This document shows, piece by piece, positions 27,145-36,320 of a DNA stretch of 64,000 bases. Numbering within the stretch: the first letter of the stretch is position 1; each line of letters begins with the position of its first letter. The position numbers were made by a program, and so were the translations under genes. Location: contig OX104130.1 of assembly GCA_944470555.2 (NCBI GenBank), forward strand, positions 49,571,491-49,635,490. Direction: 5' to 3'. The notes under the pieces are model-generated. The model was not told where the DNA came from, searched no databases, and saw only the letters and a program-made list of their open reading frames with translations. This DNA is from Heterobilharzia americana (taxonomy: Eukaryota; Platyhelminthes; Trematoda; Strigeidida; Schistosomatidae).

Positions 27145-30100
27145 GTTTCACTCAAGTATAACATAAATTAAAACTTAGTTTTTCTAAACAGTCATTTTCT
27201 TTTCAGATCACCGAAGGAATACTGAAGTTCGTTACGTGATCTCTTTTGTGATTCATTCGACTAGGATCTAGTCTATTGAAGCATTGCAGAGAAGGATAAT
27301 TATTTATCACTCCAAACTGATACTTTGGATCCTAGAAAAATTTAGTAATCAGTGCACACTTTAAATCATATAGCGCTATAACATATGATGAATTGAATCA
27401 AAGTTTGATAATGAAATAATATTTTCATATTTTTGTCCTACTAAGATTGCATTTCATCTCACTATAGGTTCAGTTCTACAGGATACTTTACAACTACATG
27501 TTAAGTAGTTAAAATAAGTTCACTAGTGCTTCATGTTTCTTGGCTGAAAAGTTCTGAGCATAGAGTGTCCGTCATGTGGACTTATAATAAGTGGCATCAC
27601 TCTATATAACATGATGCATTTTTCCAAGTGGTAACTTTCTTCCAGATAAGAAAACTGTCCACAATAACATTCACAGGGATTATCAAGTAATAGTGTGATA
27701 AATATGTAAGCAGTTCAGGTGAGATAACTGAATTTAAATAAACGGTTTACATATTACTGTTTCCAGCAGTAATCCGTTTCACCAAGAGACTTAATACGCG
27801 AATGGATTTCCAGATACTTCTAGTCATTCGAACATCAGGACTGTCCATTGTTTGTGTTATACAGACCTGATTTACAGGAAGCAATTTACGGAACAGAGTT
27901 AAACACTGAATCGCCAACTTTCTTCAGGCGATGACCATTTTCCAAAGGAAGAAGTTGCATCCTTGACAACATTTTCGACCTATTAATATTTAAGTGTTTT
28001 TTTATTCTCACTGTCTTTTGCTGCCACACCCAAGGAAGTTTATGCACACAATCAATGACTCAAAAAAATTATTAAAATAATAGATTAAAGTGATAGACTG
28101 AACGATTTCTCTACTTCTTACTCTACGATCCTTATCGTAATGAGTATGTATAACTGTTTGTATAAACGCTTTTCATTCAAGTTGCATAAACAACTTTAGG
28201 CGAAACTGGACTTTGACTCGCCCAAATGTATGCAATGACTTATTACTCTGTGAATATTCAAATCTGTAGACTAAACCTTTTGAGAAATATGTTTGTTCTT
28301 CTTGAGAACTTAGCTTCGTAACCACTAAAATAAATACGAATTCCGCTAGTTTTGGAAGCATTATTATCCTTATTATAAATACTTGCGAAGTCTAACAGTT
28401 AGGTTTTCTCACAACTTCAGCAAGCTTGTAATCCTCAGAAATCGATGCTTTTCAAAGCATCACCCCACCCAAGAGTAAACGATACTTCTTGACCGAAAAC
28501 CGTCTTAAAAAGATAGACAAATTCTAACGTCTAGTAACTGAAATACCTATCCATTTTAGGAAAGTATTTAAAATTACTAAGTTGTGACACATTGCAAGAA
28601 AGCACCATAAAATCACTATAACTCACTCTTCTTCCAGCTTTTCGGTTATGCAAATTCATTAAAGTCCTAGCCTTTGTCTGAATAATTTGTAGTATCTCCT
28701 CCTGTAGCTCTTTAGAAGAAAGAAGAATATCAGGCTTATTCTCTTGCGACGCTGAATTGTTTTCTTCCCCTCTATTTGAACTGGGTTGTTGGCGTATTGC
28801 AGTTCCATTTAAAGAACGGGAGAATCTATAAATTCTGCGTGACATCCGATCTCGTTGTTCACTACTGTCTGATCTCATTGAAGATAATAACTGAATTCGT
28901 TGCTCATGTAGCTCCCGTTCTCTCTGTAGTGCTGCACTACGATGTTCTTCATCATTTGCATCTAGAAACAGGCGAGCTAACCGCATACCGAACCGAATCG
29001 GGTCACTACATCCACCCCAAGTGAAAATTCCTTCAGCATCTCTGCCTTGACCTTCACGTCGATGTGGGTCACAGTCACATGTCCCCATTTGGCCTTGACT
29101 ACAAGCACGCGTTATTGCCTGTACAACACCAGCTGACCACGAAGACGAAAGAAAAGCAGTTTCTCTGGAGCCTAAATGAAAATCAATAATTATAGTAAAC
29201 GATGTTCATTCCTAACTGCTTATGATTAATGTTTACCTTCAAACAGCTAGATTCGTGATAGCTTGTGACATTTGTTTCAGATATATCCAAAATGGTTCGA
29301 AAACAAGTGCCTTCTTAACACTTCAGACAAAACGGGAATCATTTTAAGAAGAAAGTTTTTCAACAGAAATAACTTCTCAAGTGAATCACGTGACTACAAC
29401 ATACATCTCTCAGGAGACGCACTTCCTCGATGAAGCTTGAACAAGTTTTTATATGAAAGTGTAAACATGAAAATCAAACACCATTTTGAGTATTATTTCA
29501 TATTGGATAGTTTATCCGGTATAACGAATTGTATCACAGCATCATTCATCGAATATCAGAAACTTGGAGCGTTAAGAAAAGCATTCCCAGCAAACTACAG
29601 GCATACGTCATCAACAGCTCTCACCTACACTCACTCAATACAGAAGATCAGATCAGATGACCAGAATAATAAGAATAAGCAACAAGGCACTCTGGAAACG
29701 AACCAACGAAGAACCTATTGCTCAACAAATATGCAGAGGAAAGTGGATATGGATTGGATTGGGTGTGCACTGAGAAGACCGACTGGGGATATCACGCGCC
29801 GTGCCAGGCCTTCGAGTGGAACTCGAATGGGAGACGACGAGTTGGGCATCCGATTCTAAGGTGACATTGAGGAGATCGTGTGAGGTAGGAACGGAAGCTT
29901 GAGGACAGTCGTGAAGCCAGGTTGGAAAGACTGTAGAGAAGAGAGTGAAATGGCAATGTGCCACTGAAACCCTATGTTCCACTAGGAACCCAAAGAATAA
30001 CTAATGATAATATTCACCGAACAACGTTTTAAGCACAATTAGTTCCTCTTAGTCATACGGTCATGAAGAATAAGTTTAAAACTAAAAACTAGTTTATCAC

Positions 30101-33100
30101 CACAAAGTTGGTTTAAGAAGATGTTTTCTCAAATCGAGCCTGTTTCAAGCATAAAAAGTGAAAGAGAAATCTCTTGAAACTTGATACTAAACTACTTCAC
30201 GCTTTCTCATAGTTAATCACTTGCCACATTTCTGTATGAACGGAAAATCAAGTGACTCAAGATATCATCTGTCCAAGAAGATAATACATATTTAAAACAC
30301 GCAGAGGACATCAGTAGTATGTGTTCTTTTGAATACACTGAAAAGAGCACGAACATTAAAAAGAAAGGACAAAACAGTTTAATTTAATTTTATTTTATGC
30401 CATCGACTGCTTACAACTTAAAATATCAAGAAGTATATTTTTAATGACGAATAAACAACTAGAGTCGAGGAAATTTGCCAAAGTAAACGGAGGTTGACCA
30501 CACTTTTTTTTGAACACAAACCATGTTTGGGGCGTTTAATTGCTACGGTCCCAGCAAACTTTAGGAGAACTGAGACACTTTGTTTGGTTGTTATCTTGAA
30601 GCAATTGAAAACATCTACTGGAATTCCACTGTCAGTGAAATTCGAGTGATTGAGTTGTTCAGTGTTACTTTTCCTTAATTATAGGCTCTTCAAAACGCCT
30701 CCAGAAAATCTAAAGTACGTTTTTCTTTCTACACTCCAAATGTATATGCTTCGGCATCTACAAATAAATCGATATACAAGCTGGGGATAGCTTAGAAGGT
30801 GTATCTGATGACTTCTGACTGAACTAAGGAGTACATCGTTTGGTACAGAGGAATTAACATGGCTGCAGCAGACGTTCTAGCCAGTAATGTCTTCAGTTGC
30901 CTGTTAATAGTTTCTGTTGAAAACTGAAACCAGTAAAGCTTTCATTTATTCTACTCAATTTCAAAAGTGACGACATTGCTTTTAATAAGAGACTGAAGAA
31001 ATGAATTCGTTTTGTCCTGCTTTCACCATTGTTCTTACCGTTTTCGTTGAGTTTGATATATTAGTAGTTGGCAAATCAATTTCATGCAAGGATGTTAATT
31101 TCCATTAAGCTTCATGTAAATCAGTAGCTGATAAGACTCGCAACTGATTTGACCATGGAACATAGTGATTTTAGTTAGATTTGTAATGTTTTCTAGTAGC
31201 TTGACTTGCATGTGAATTATAGATGTCTTTTAATGAAAATGACTTCACCGTCAAACTGTTGACTCCTTGTCATAGAAAATTTTATTCTACTCAAAGAGTA
31301 AGTTTGACAGCTTCATGAACCAATTAAGTACAACTTAGAGTATTAAACTTATTGTAGCTCTTCCAGAATTGATGAACTTGCTGTTTTCTGTTGAGGAATG
31401 CAATCATAAAGTCTGATTGTCTATAAAAGAAAGGCCACCTTTTTACTGCACTTTAAAGTAGTGATAACTTGGTCTACTATTTTAGGTTAAAGAAAGTAGC
31501 ACCTCTCAGATCTTTAAAAATCATCCATTTTATTCAGAAGTATTATCATGCTTCTTTTTCGTGAATGCACCAACATTTTTCAGTGAGGCACGGACAACTG
31601 ATGACCAGCATTAACTTCTGCAGAGTAATCACCGATATGCTACCTGACGTTTTCATTATGTTACAAAAACTTACTTGAATAAAAAGGAGAAGTGGGATAT
31701 TTTCGTGAAGTTTTCTGTTTGTATAAAATCTACATTACGTCACAACCGTTGTCCAATATGATCTTGCATCAGGAAAACAGGTAATGCCGGTTTTTAAATA
31801 AATACCAAGTCTAGCGTTGAATTCACAAGAAAGTGAACACGAGTATTGACCATGTTTATAATTCTTCTCTTAGTCAACACATAATATTTTCCCGGGCTAA
31901 AGAAAACTCTTCCTCAAAAGAAAATCTTTTCTATGATCTACTTGCAAACTCTTGAATCTCACTGCTTCATATCAGCCGATAGTGAGTACAATACTGCGTT
32001 TTTTCTCATTCAGAAAGACTTACGGAACCTATATCCAATCTGATAAAGCTAGTTCCTGCTATATCCGAACTCATAAAAAACTTCACTGGTATCTCTACAG
32101 TTTCCTCTAATCCCACAGAAACAAGAATATTAGACTCAAAAGCACGAACAATGGGGCGAATGACATGCTTCCACTGGTAACACAAATTTATAGGCCATTT
32201 GATATCCTTCTGTTTTAGCAGTACTAACTGCAAAATCCAGTTGTCCGTGTTCGGTTATTTTCAGCTTTCACAGCGAATTAGAGGTTTGGATGCAAATCTA
32301 AATATTAAAAACCACAATAGCGTAGAGTTCAACTGACTTAAAGTCAGTTGTATTTAAGGTATATGGGAAAGCTTTGAAAATGGAAACTGCTGCTCTTCTG
32401 ACAAAAATGTACTTAAATGAGCATATTGTATCACCTATGGATGTCCTTATTTTAATTAGCTTCTGTTAGAGCCTTTTTATTTTACAGAGAAACCATTCAG
32501 CTTTGCGAGTGGTGTGAACTATCTATAAAATACTATTTAGAACTTCGTTTCCAAGGCTACTGGAGGGAATATGTAGGCTCTTACATACTTTCGGAAGTCT
32601 TTATCACATGTTATTACTCACACGATGATTGTACAGTATAATAAACAGTGCTGGTTTAAAAATTATAGCTTCAGAACAATTGTCATCAACATCATACTCT
32701 CAATTAGAATTGGATTTGCCAACAACACTTCTTTGCATTCAGTCAACTGGATGCGTAAGCTAGTGAGAGTTAAAGCAACTGTGAAACACACCTAAAATTT
32801 AAACTACTGTAAATAACCAGGTGTATAAATTTACGACCTAAATATTTTCGGTGTGCACTTCCGAAAGTCGTTCACTTGAATTCAGGGTTGCAATAAAATT
32901 CTACGAATTTGATGATAGTTACCTAACCGTCTACGTAAAGTTCAATGCTGCATACTTTTAGGCGTGATCCATATTACTATAAATTTAAATTTTCGATGTA
33001 ATACAGCTCTCTCTAACTGACTATTAATTATGCCTTCCTGACAGCTCAGTATAACATTATCTACTTGTTTTTGGTTGAGCTGAAATAAGCAAACAGATGG

Positions 33101-35804
33101 TTGTTTAATGACTCACTTTCATAAGTTGAAAAATTATCTTGATATCTCAGTAGATCTCGTTAATCATGGGTTACGGTAGCTGGACAGATCCAAAATAACT
33201 ACTTCCAGCTGAATTCAGTGTAGACCCCACAGTATTTTTCGTTTCTTTGGTAGAAATAGTCAGATAAACCTTAATATTCAAATGAATGCTTTTGTATTCA
33301 TCTTCAAAGACAAGTCGGTGCAAGTACAATTCTTTTCGTGTGCTACAAGAAAAATGATCTGCTTGAAGTAAAGAAATTCCCATCAAACGGAAAGCTACTT
33401 TTATTTTTTCGCGGAATATTCAATAGATTACTTACAGAAACGTTTCAAATTTTCCCTCAAACTTCAAGTGTACTCTTCAAGTCTCATCCTCTTGCTGAAG
33501 TTTTGGGTATTCGAAATTATTTTTCTTGCGAGGCTGCATCAGAAAAAGCTGGGTTTCATATAAAGTTGACAGCTGGTAGTGATTGATGAAGCTTTCAAAG
33601 TCAAAGTACCCAGCACTGATCAGAATTTAACAATTTAGTTTGGAATCTGGCTATCACCCTAGACTGAAATATTTCGTGTTACAATAAACATAGAAAAACG
33701 TTTCACGGTTTTACTTTAGTTACTCATGAGTAGGTTGCCGAATTTCGAAAAAGTATTGGGATTGCCAAAGGATAGTAACCACATTAAAAGTTGACTGATA
33801 ATGTCTTACTTTAAATTCATAAAGTTACTAAGTTTAACGGTAGGCTAAAGATCAGCCGATCACATGGAAAATTCACGAAGCCTCTGAGAAGGAATCTATT
33901 GAAGTCAGGGCCGTTAGTCAGAAGTGCTTTTCAAGACGTAAAACATGGGTACGAATATGATAGAAAATTGGTAGCTTATATGTCTTTTTGAATGCTGGCA
34001 TAAATGAGTAAATAAATACTAAAGTAAACCAACCTAAACTGAGAGCTGACTCTTTGAGGTTAGGAACAGTTGCAAAAGACATGTTCAATGCTGAATGCAT
34101 ATTGCTATATTTAATTTCATTCAAAATATTCCTCAGACCATTAAAAACGATGTTTACGATTTGCAGTACTCTGCAACAGTCCACCAAAATACACTAAATT
34201 GTTGTTTGGGATCTTCAGGTCAGTGCATGTAAGAAATAAGCAGCTCATTCATCAACAGTGTATCACATAAATCATTTAGTTATGCGGTTATATAACCGTA
34301 AGTATTCTCAGTAAAAGTCTGTTCATATGTCACTGAAGACCCTTTGAAGAGCAAGAAATAAAAATTGCGATTTGAATAAAAGATATGAATTTTTCAACCA
34401 TGAGTCCTGTCCGTATTTTGAGTTCTCAATACTGCACTCTAGAACCTTACATTACGATGAATAAACATTTTCTCTTTGAAGGAAATTAGTTATTTTTACT
34501 CTTTATCCTCAAATGGGTTACTGTTCCTATTCCATCAACTTTCTATTTGAAATCCCATGTATAATTGTTTATTCCACTAAACTGAAACTTAGATTTACTA
34601 CTCCTGAGTGAAGCTCCAAGTTCTACGTGTAAAAATGGAATGGAGGATAATCGAAAAATTGTTTTTCAAAAGTCCTGAAAACTATCTTGCACGAATTATC
34701 CGAAAGCCAAATTTCTACAGGAGGTATGAGATCCATTGGTTTATCACGCACCCGAAGGTCCCGAACAGAAAAAGATAAAAAAGAGAAGCTTAAACTCCTA
34801 TTGCACGGTGCTCTTCATCATCTTGGACTTGATTTTTCATATTAAACATATTTCAAAAGCCTTATTTTCTATAACTCCACTTAATTTTTTTAATATCGTC
34901 ACATTATAACATTTTCATATAAGAATAACTAACTTTATCTCTGATTCTTAACTTGAATACTCTGTTGTCTATTAAATGATCATATTCTATTCCATCACGA
35001 CAACTTGATCTACAACTGGTAGATCAATTCATTTCATTCCCCTGTGTAATACAAATGTGTCTTTTATGTTAAACGTTACATATGTTACCGTAAAAGCTTT
35101 GCGTTTACACTTTTACAAATTTAACATCTGGAAATATGATATGCAAACTGTCTTTAACTATAACAAATTGTCACAGGCTCGTGCATAAATAAAATGGCTT
35201 TTGAAAGGAAATAATCTGGGAAATACTTACCACGTTGTAAAATTCCTTCTAATCCATGAATTGACGGTAGTTTTTTCGATTTCGTATGCAAACGATACAG
35301 CAGGTTAACTGCCGAACAATTCCATTGTTCGTGTCGAAACTGATGTACACATTCATGCATACCTAAATGGGTGCCTTCAAGCATTGCCCATATTAAACCA
35401 GAATGCTGTAAGCAAATATACCGCTGACGATTTGTAAGTCCGGTCAATGCATGACAAATACCTGTTTCATGTACTGAAAAATCGGCATCACTGCTAATAA
35501 TATTACCAAAAGGAAGAAGTTGCTGGACAGATTCTTCGGCGTAGTTGTTTGCGTGACTAATTTCATCATAATAACCGAATGGTTTTAAAGTGTTTTTGTT
35601 TTGACTCATAAATGTGCGTTGTTGATCAAAAACTTGAGAGCCGCTAGCTCGTATTGATTTACGTCCTGGCTGATTAACAAAATTTGACGAACGGATCAAA
35701 TTATTGAGCTCAGTGTAGTCCTTGATGTGTCCAAAGTAACGGTCACGAATATACGAAGGTGAATTTAACTTTTTTACGCCGCTCAATGTTAATAGATCAA
35801 ACAT
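9248..35804 (-). CDS. Wnt2: Wnt family secreted ligand, Wnt2-like (5-exon gene)
   Basis: Secreted, lipid-modified glycoprotein of the Wnt family, which signals through Frizzled/LRP receptors. The coding exons join as 35804-35231, 29171-28627, 26210-25742, 15613-15475 and 9311-9248, with GT/AG borders and matching phases (1, 0, 1, 2). From the Met at 35804 the product is about 596 residues. Visible landmarks are the first Wnt Cys near residue 117, HQFRHEQWNCSAV, GSRETAFLSSSWSAGVV, ITRACSQG, WGGCSD, LMNLHNRKAGRR, CHGVSGACSMRTCW (acylated Ser near 389), LVYLEESPNYC, and a C-terminal block ending in CKFFWCCEVRC. The stretch CDPHRREGQGRDAEGIF and the C-terminal pattern WCC-VRC--C-E----H-CK resemble Wnt2 more than Wnt1, 4, 5 or 11. 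That subfamily call is inference from remembered family patterns. Typical Wnts are 350-400 residues, so this one is clearly expanded. The family call is firm; the exact N-terminus is not. Confidence 0.93.
11888..11901. repeat. Target-site duplication, 3' copy
   Basis: The 14 bases tcactgaatcacta are repeated exactly at 12642-12655 on the other side of the RTE insertion. Confidence 0.85.
11902..12641 (-). mobile_element. 5'-truncated RTE-clade (SR2-like) retrotransposon
   Basis: Minus-strand reading frame 12619-12053 encodes the C-terminal part of an RTE-type ORF2 beyond the RT catalytic core. Motifs include TSFTYLGSTVSTTGGTDED, VKSVLLYGSETWRVTKGI and RRKWRWIGHALRRP, all typical of the RTE/SR2 tail. 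The element ends at its 3' side in an (ATT)-type simple repeat (11902-11918), the usual RTE tail. A perfect 14-bp direct repeat (tcactgaatcacta) flanks it at 11888-11901 and 12642-12655. It is the least decayed RTE segment in the window, with a long uninterrupted frame. It lies in Wnt intron 4 in the same orientation as the gene. Confidence 0.9.
12642..12655. repeat. Target-site duplication, 5' copy
   Basis: Exact direct repeat of 11888-11901; it marks the 5' truncation point of the RTE copy. Confidence 0.85.
15475..15613 (-). CDS. Wnt2: Wnt coding exon 4 (C-terminal Cys-rich block)
   Basis: The acceptor CTGTTTATTTAG precedes 15613 and the donor TTTG|GTGAGA ends the exon at 15475. Length is 139 bp, phase 1 in and phase 2 out. 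It encodes GHLGIAGRQCNATSKD, NSCSRLCCDRGYDTLEF and KCECKFF, with the first two bases of the Trp codon of the invariant CKFxWCC motif. It contains one N-glycosylation sequon (NATS). In the unspliced frame a stop follows directly after the Trp codon, which confirms that another exon is needed. It lies 10.1 kb from exon 3 and 6.2 kb from exon 5. Confidence 0.92.
17029..17974 (+). repeat. Left arm of ~946-bp inverted repeat
   Basis: Reverse complement of 19286-20231. The arms have equal length, and I found no difference in the stretches I compared base by base (the two ends and about 17800-17950) or in the encoded peptides. Spacer is about 1.3 kb. Confidence 0.88.
17029..19268 (+). mobile_element. 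Dead RTE (SR2-like) retrotransposon: endonuclease plus RT
   Basis: Forward-strand remnant with domains in the expected order. The apurinic endonuclease-like part (17032-17700, in two frames) has STGESIIYSDV, HYAPTNNADEEKKEEFYRQL, ILMNNVNAELGADNSGRE and FNDLVIGGTV. A decayed linker follows (17.7-18.7 kb). RT motif A appears as KSAFDSIDGEGIWKLAQHDG near 18896-18955, then TGVRQGCLLSAMIFLIVVAW near 19067, and a degenerate LEDLNFDDDNDDLCLMSHKL at about 19190-19250. Frameshifts and stops throughout mean it cannot be functional. The upstream edge at 17029 falls inside the endonuclease, and the preceding 16780-17028 looks unrelated to the usual RTE start. Its first 946 bases are repeated in inverted orientation at 19286-20231. 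Confidence 0.88.
19286..20231 (-). repeat. Right arm of ~946-bp inverted repeat
   Basis: Partner of 17029-17974. Homology ends at ggaa/ttcc near 19286 and at agtg/cact near 20231. Confidence 0.88.
19286..20265 (-). mobile_element. Second RTE copy, inverted, endonuclease part only
   Basis: Minus-strand sequence carrying the start of the endonuclease reading frame (20254: MGAWNVQKVFEAGCQGW, compare the GxWNVR start of RTE endonucleases), followed by the same two broken frames as the forward copy (119 and 145 residues, then a 65-residue shadow). Translations over the shared part are identical to those of 17029-17974. This copy reaches further 5' than the forward one and stops abruptly at 19286, next to the RT part of the forward copy. 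Confidence 0.88.
21641..21678. repeat. (AT)19 microsatellite
   Basis: Uninterrupted AT dinucleotide run inside Wnt intron 3. Confidence 0.95.
25742..26210 (-). CDS. Wnt2: Wnt coding exon 3 (CHGVSGAC acylation site)
   Basis: The acceptor TTTTATTTAG precedes 26210; the donor ATAG|GTAGGT ends the exon at 25742. Length is 469 bp, phase 0 in and phase 1 out. It begins LVWKNRVTKCKCHGVSGACS followed by MRTCW, the most conserved Wnt signature. The Ser in GVSGA is the position palmitoleoylated by Porcupine in the family. After SAYDSAIRVTYEPRLD there is an insert of roughly 75 residues, rich in Lys, Asn and Ser, before LPKNKLVYLEESPNYC, where conventional Wnts have about 20 residues. It ends in DESI plus one base and joins exon 4 to give ESIGHLGIAGRQC. 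Confidence 0.93.
26585..26657 (-). mobile_element. SINE head fragment, Sm-alpha-like
   Basis: The minus strand reads actcagtagctcaatggt (A-box-like), then aaggtcgtgagtcagacc (B-box-like). Only the tRNA-like head is recognisable; the hammerhead portion is missing. Confidence 0.6.
27112..27143. repeat. (TA)16 microsatellite
   Basis: Uninterrupted TA dinucleotide run inside Wnt intron 2. Confidence 0.95.
28627..29171 (-). CDS. Wnt2: Wnt coding exon 2 (ITRACSQG / WGGCSD / MNLHN, with insert)
   Basis: The acceptor TTCATTTAG precedes 29171 and the donor AGA|GTGAGT ends the exon at 28627. Length is 545 bp, entering in phase 1 and leaving in phase 0. It starts inside the conserved GSRETAFLSSSWSAGVV block and continues through ITRACSQG, CDCDPHRREGQGRDAEGIF and WGGCSDPIRFGMRLARLF to LMNLHNRKAGRR. 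Between the FLDANDEE end of the Cys-rich block and LMNLHN lies about 90 residues of charged, Ser/Gln/Arg-rich sequence (roughly 268-359 of the spliced protein). Wnt2 proteins have only a handful of residues there. The insert contains helical, coiled-coil-like runs (ALQRERELHEQRIQLL; SSKELQEEILQIIQ). Confidence 0.93.
29172..35230 (-). other. Wnt intron 1 (6.1 kb)
   Basis: GTAAGT donor and TTTAG acceptor. It holds an RTE 3' fragment at 29563-30010. The rest, 30011-35230, is AT-rich sequence in which I recognise no gene; the reading frames near 32.1, 33.3, 33.5 and 34.0 kb have no recognisable product. Confidence 0.85.
29563..30010 (+). mobile_element. RTE-like 3'-end fragment
   Basis: Matches the 3' part of the copy at 40579-41000 almost base for base, including an odd divergent segment (agcattcccagcaaactaca), then the RTE tail motif ICRGKWIWIG and LRRPTGDI (frame shifted) and the terminal stretch ccctatgttccactaggaac. 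No target-site duplication could be seen. It lies in Wnt intron 1, antisense to the gene. Confidence 0.82.
35231..35804 (-). CDS. Wnt2: Wnt coding exon 1 (N-terminal region, first Cys block)
   Basis: The reading frame is open from 35849, but TTTAG|G at 35807-35805 looks like a splice acceptor directly before the Met at 35804. I therefore treat 35805 as a likely exon edge. An alternative is a start at the Met at 35849, which adds 15 residues (MKTQKIVFCSFIYFR). The exon encodes about 115 residues of low-complexity, poorly conserved N-terminus, then the Wnt core: GICHALTGLTNRQRYICLQH and HECVHQFRHEQWNCSAV. It ends in LEGILQR plus one base. The donor is CGTG|GTAAGT at 35231/35230, phase 1, and it joins exon 2 to give LQRGSRETAF, the canonical junction in Wnts. 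No strong signal peptide is seen in this exon alone. Confidence 0.9.
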
Positions 35805-35964
35805 CCTAAAGTATATAAAAGAGCAGAAAACAATTTTTTGAGTTTTCACATAATAATAGCATATTACGAAAAATTTTAGTCGAAGAACAACAGCCTTAAC
35901 CGTACAACAGTTTGCAAAACCAGATTACATAAGAAACTATTGCACATTTCAGTTCTACACTTAC

Positions 35965-36024
35965 CTATTACATGCCACAATCAACCATCGAAGTAACTCT
36001 ATGAGCTTCAGTGAGTACTTGGGT
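35965..36024 (-). CDS. Candidate upstream 60-bp Wnt exon with signal-sequence character
   Basis: On the minus strand GGTTTTCAG precedes 36024 and AATAG|GTAAGT ends the exon at 35965. It is 60 bp and leaves in phase 2, which matches the apparent acceptor at 35805 and would give ...VACN-R-MFDLLTL. In that frame it reads PKYSLKLIELLRWLIVACN, a hydrophobic run suited to a secretory signal. There is no ATG in this frame before an upstream stop, so a further 5' exon would be needed. Alternatively this is a non-coding 5' UTR exon, or a chance match. The splice sites are seen; its role is inference. Confidence 0.35.
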
Positions 36025-36124
36025 CTGAAAACCAAACAGTAAATTGGACTTTTGGCTCATCAGATAAAAAGCACCTCCTTATTATTTTTTATGTTGCCCT
36101 CCCAAACCAAAAATTAAGAAATAT

Positions 36125-36320
36125 CATTTGGATGGAGGTGATTGGCGGGAATCCCTGGACCTAGGTTTCATGCTTTTCGGCGCTCATCAGCAAGGTGTAT
36201 CTGCAACCTCAACAGAACTGATGTCCCGTGTGAGGTTAGAACCCACTTAACTCAGTGTTACGGCTAGACATGTCATTAATGAGGTATTCAGCCTCAGAAA
36301 GTTACGTTAGCACCATCTTC
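36125..36320 (-). mobile_element. SINE-like repeat with hammerhead-like core
   Basis: On the minus strand a B-box-like gtgggttctaacctc (36246-36232) is followed by a hammerhead-ribozyme-like region (36196-36151). It has a different head from the other SINEs here but the same layout of a pol III B-box followed by a ribozyme core. It lies about 100 bases upstream of the candidate first Wnt exon. Confidence 0.55.
36151..36196 (-). ncRNA. Hammerhead ribozyme-like motif, type I, minimal stem III
   Basis: Minus strand, 5' to 3': stem I side ccttg, an intact core ctgatga (36190-36184), a weakened stem II, then gaaa (36169-36166), a palindromic minimal stem III acctaggt (36166-36159), the cleavage-site C at 36158, and stem I return caggg (36157-36153) pairing with ccttg. 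All core bases I can check (CUGAUGA, GAAA, GUC) are present. Stem II has a G-U and a mismatch near its base, probably through CpG decay, so activity is doubtful. Schistosome SINEs are known to carry such ribozymes. Confidence 0.5.

Larger units (their letters stand above)
26211..28626 (-). other. Wnt intron 2 (2.4 kb)
   Basis: GTGAGT donor and TTTTATTTAG acceptor. It contains a short SINE head (26585-26657) and a TA microsatellite (27112-27143), and otherwise nothing I recognise. Confidence 0.85.

Noticed and set aside
28776..29024. 82-codon forward frame
   Set aside because: Lies antisense within Wnt exon 2.
36046..36053. Another minus-strand ctgatgag
   Set aside because: Lacks a downstream GAAA and stems; chance match in the Wnt 5' region.
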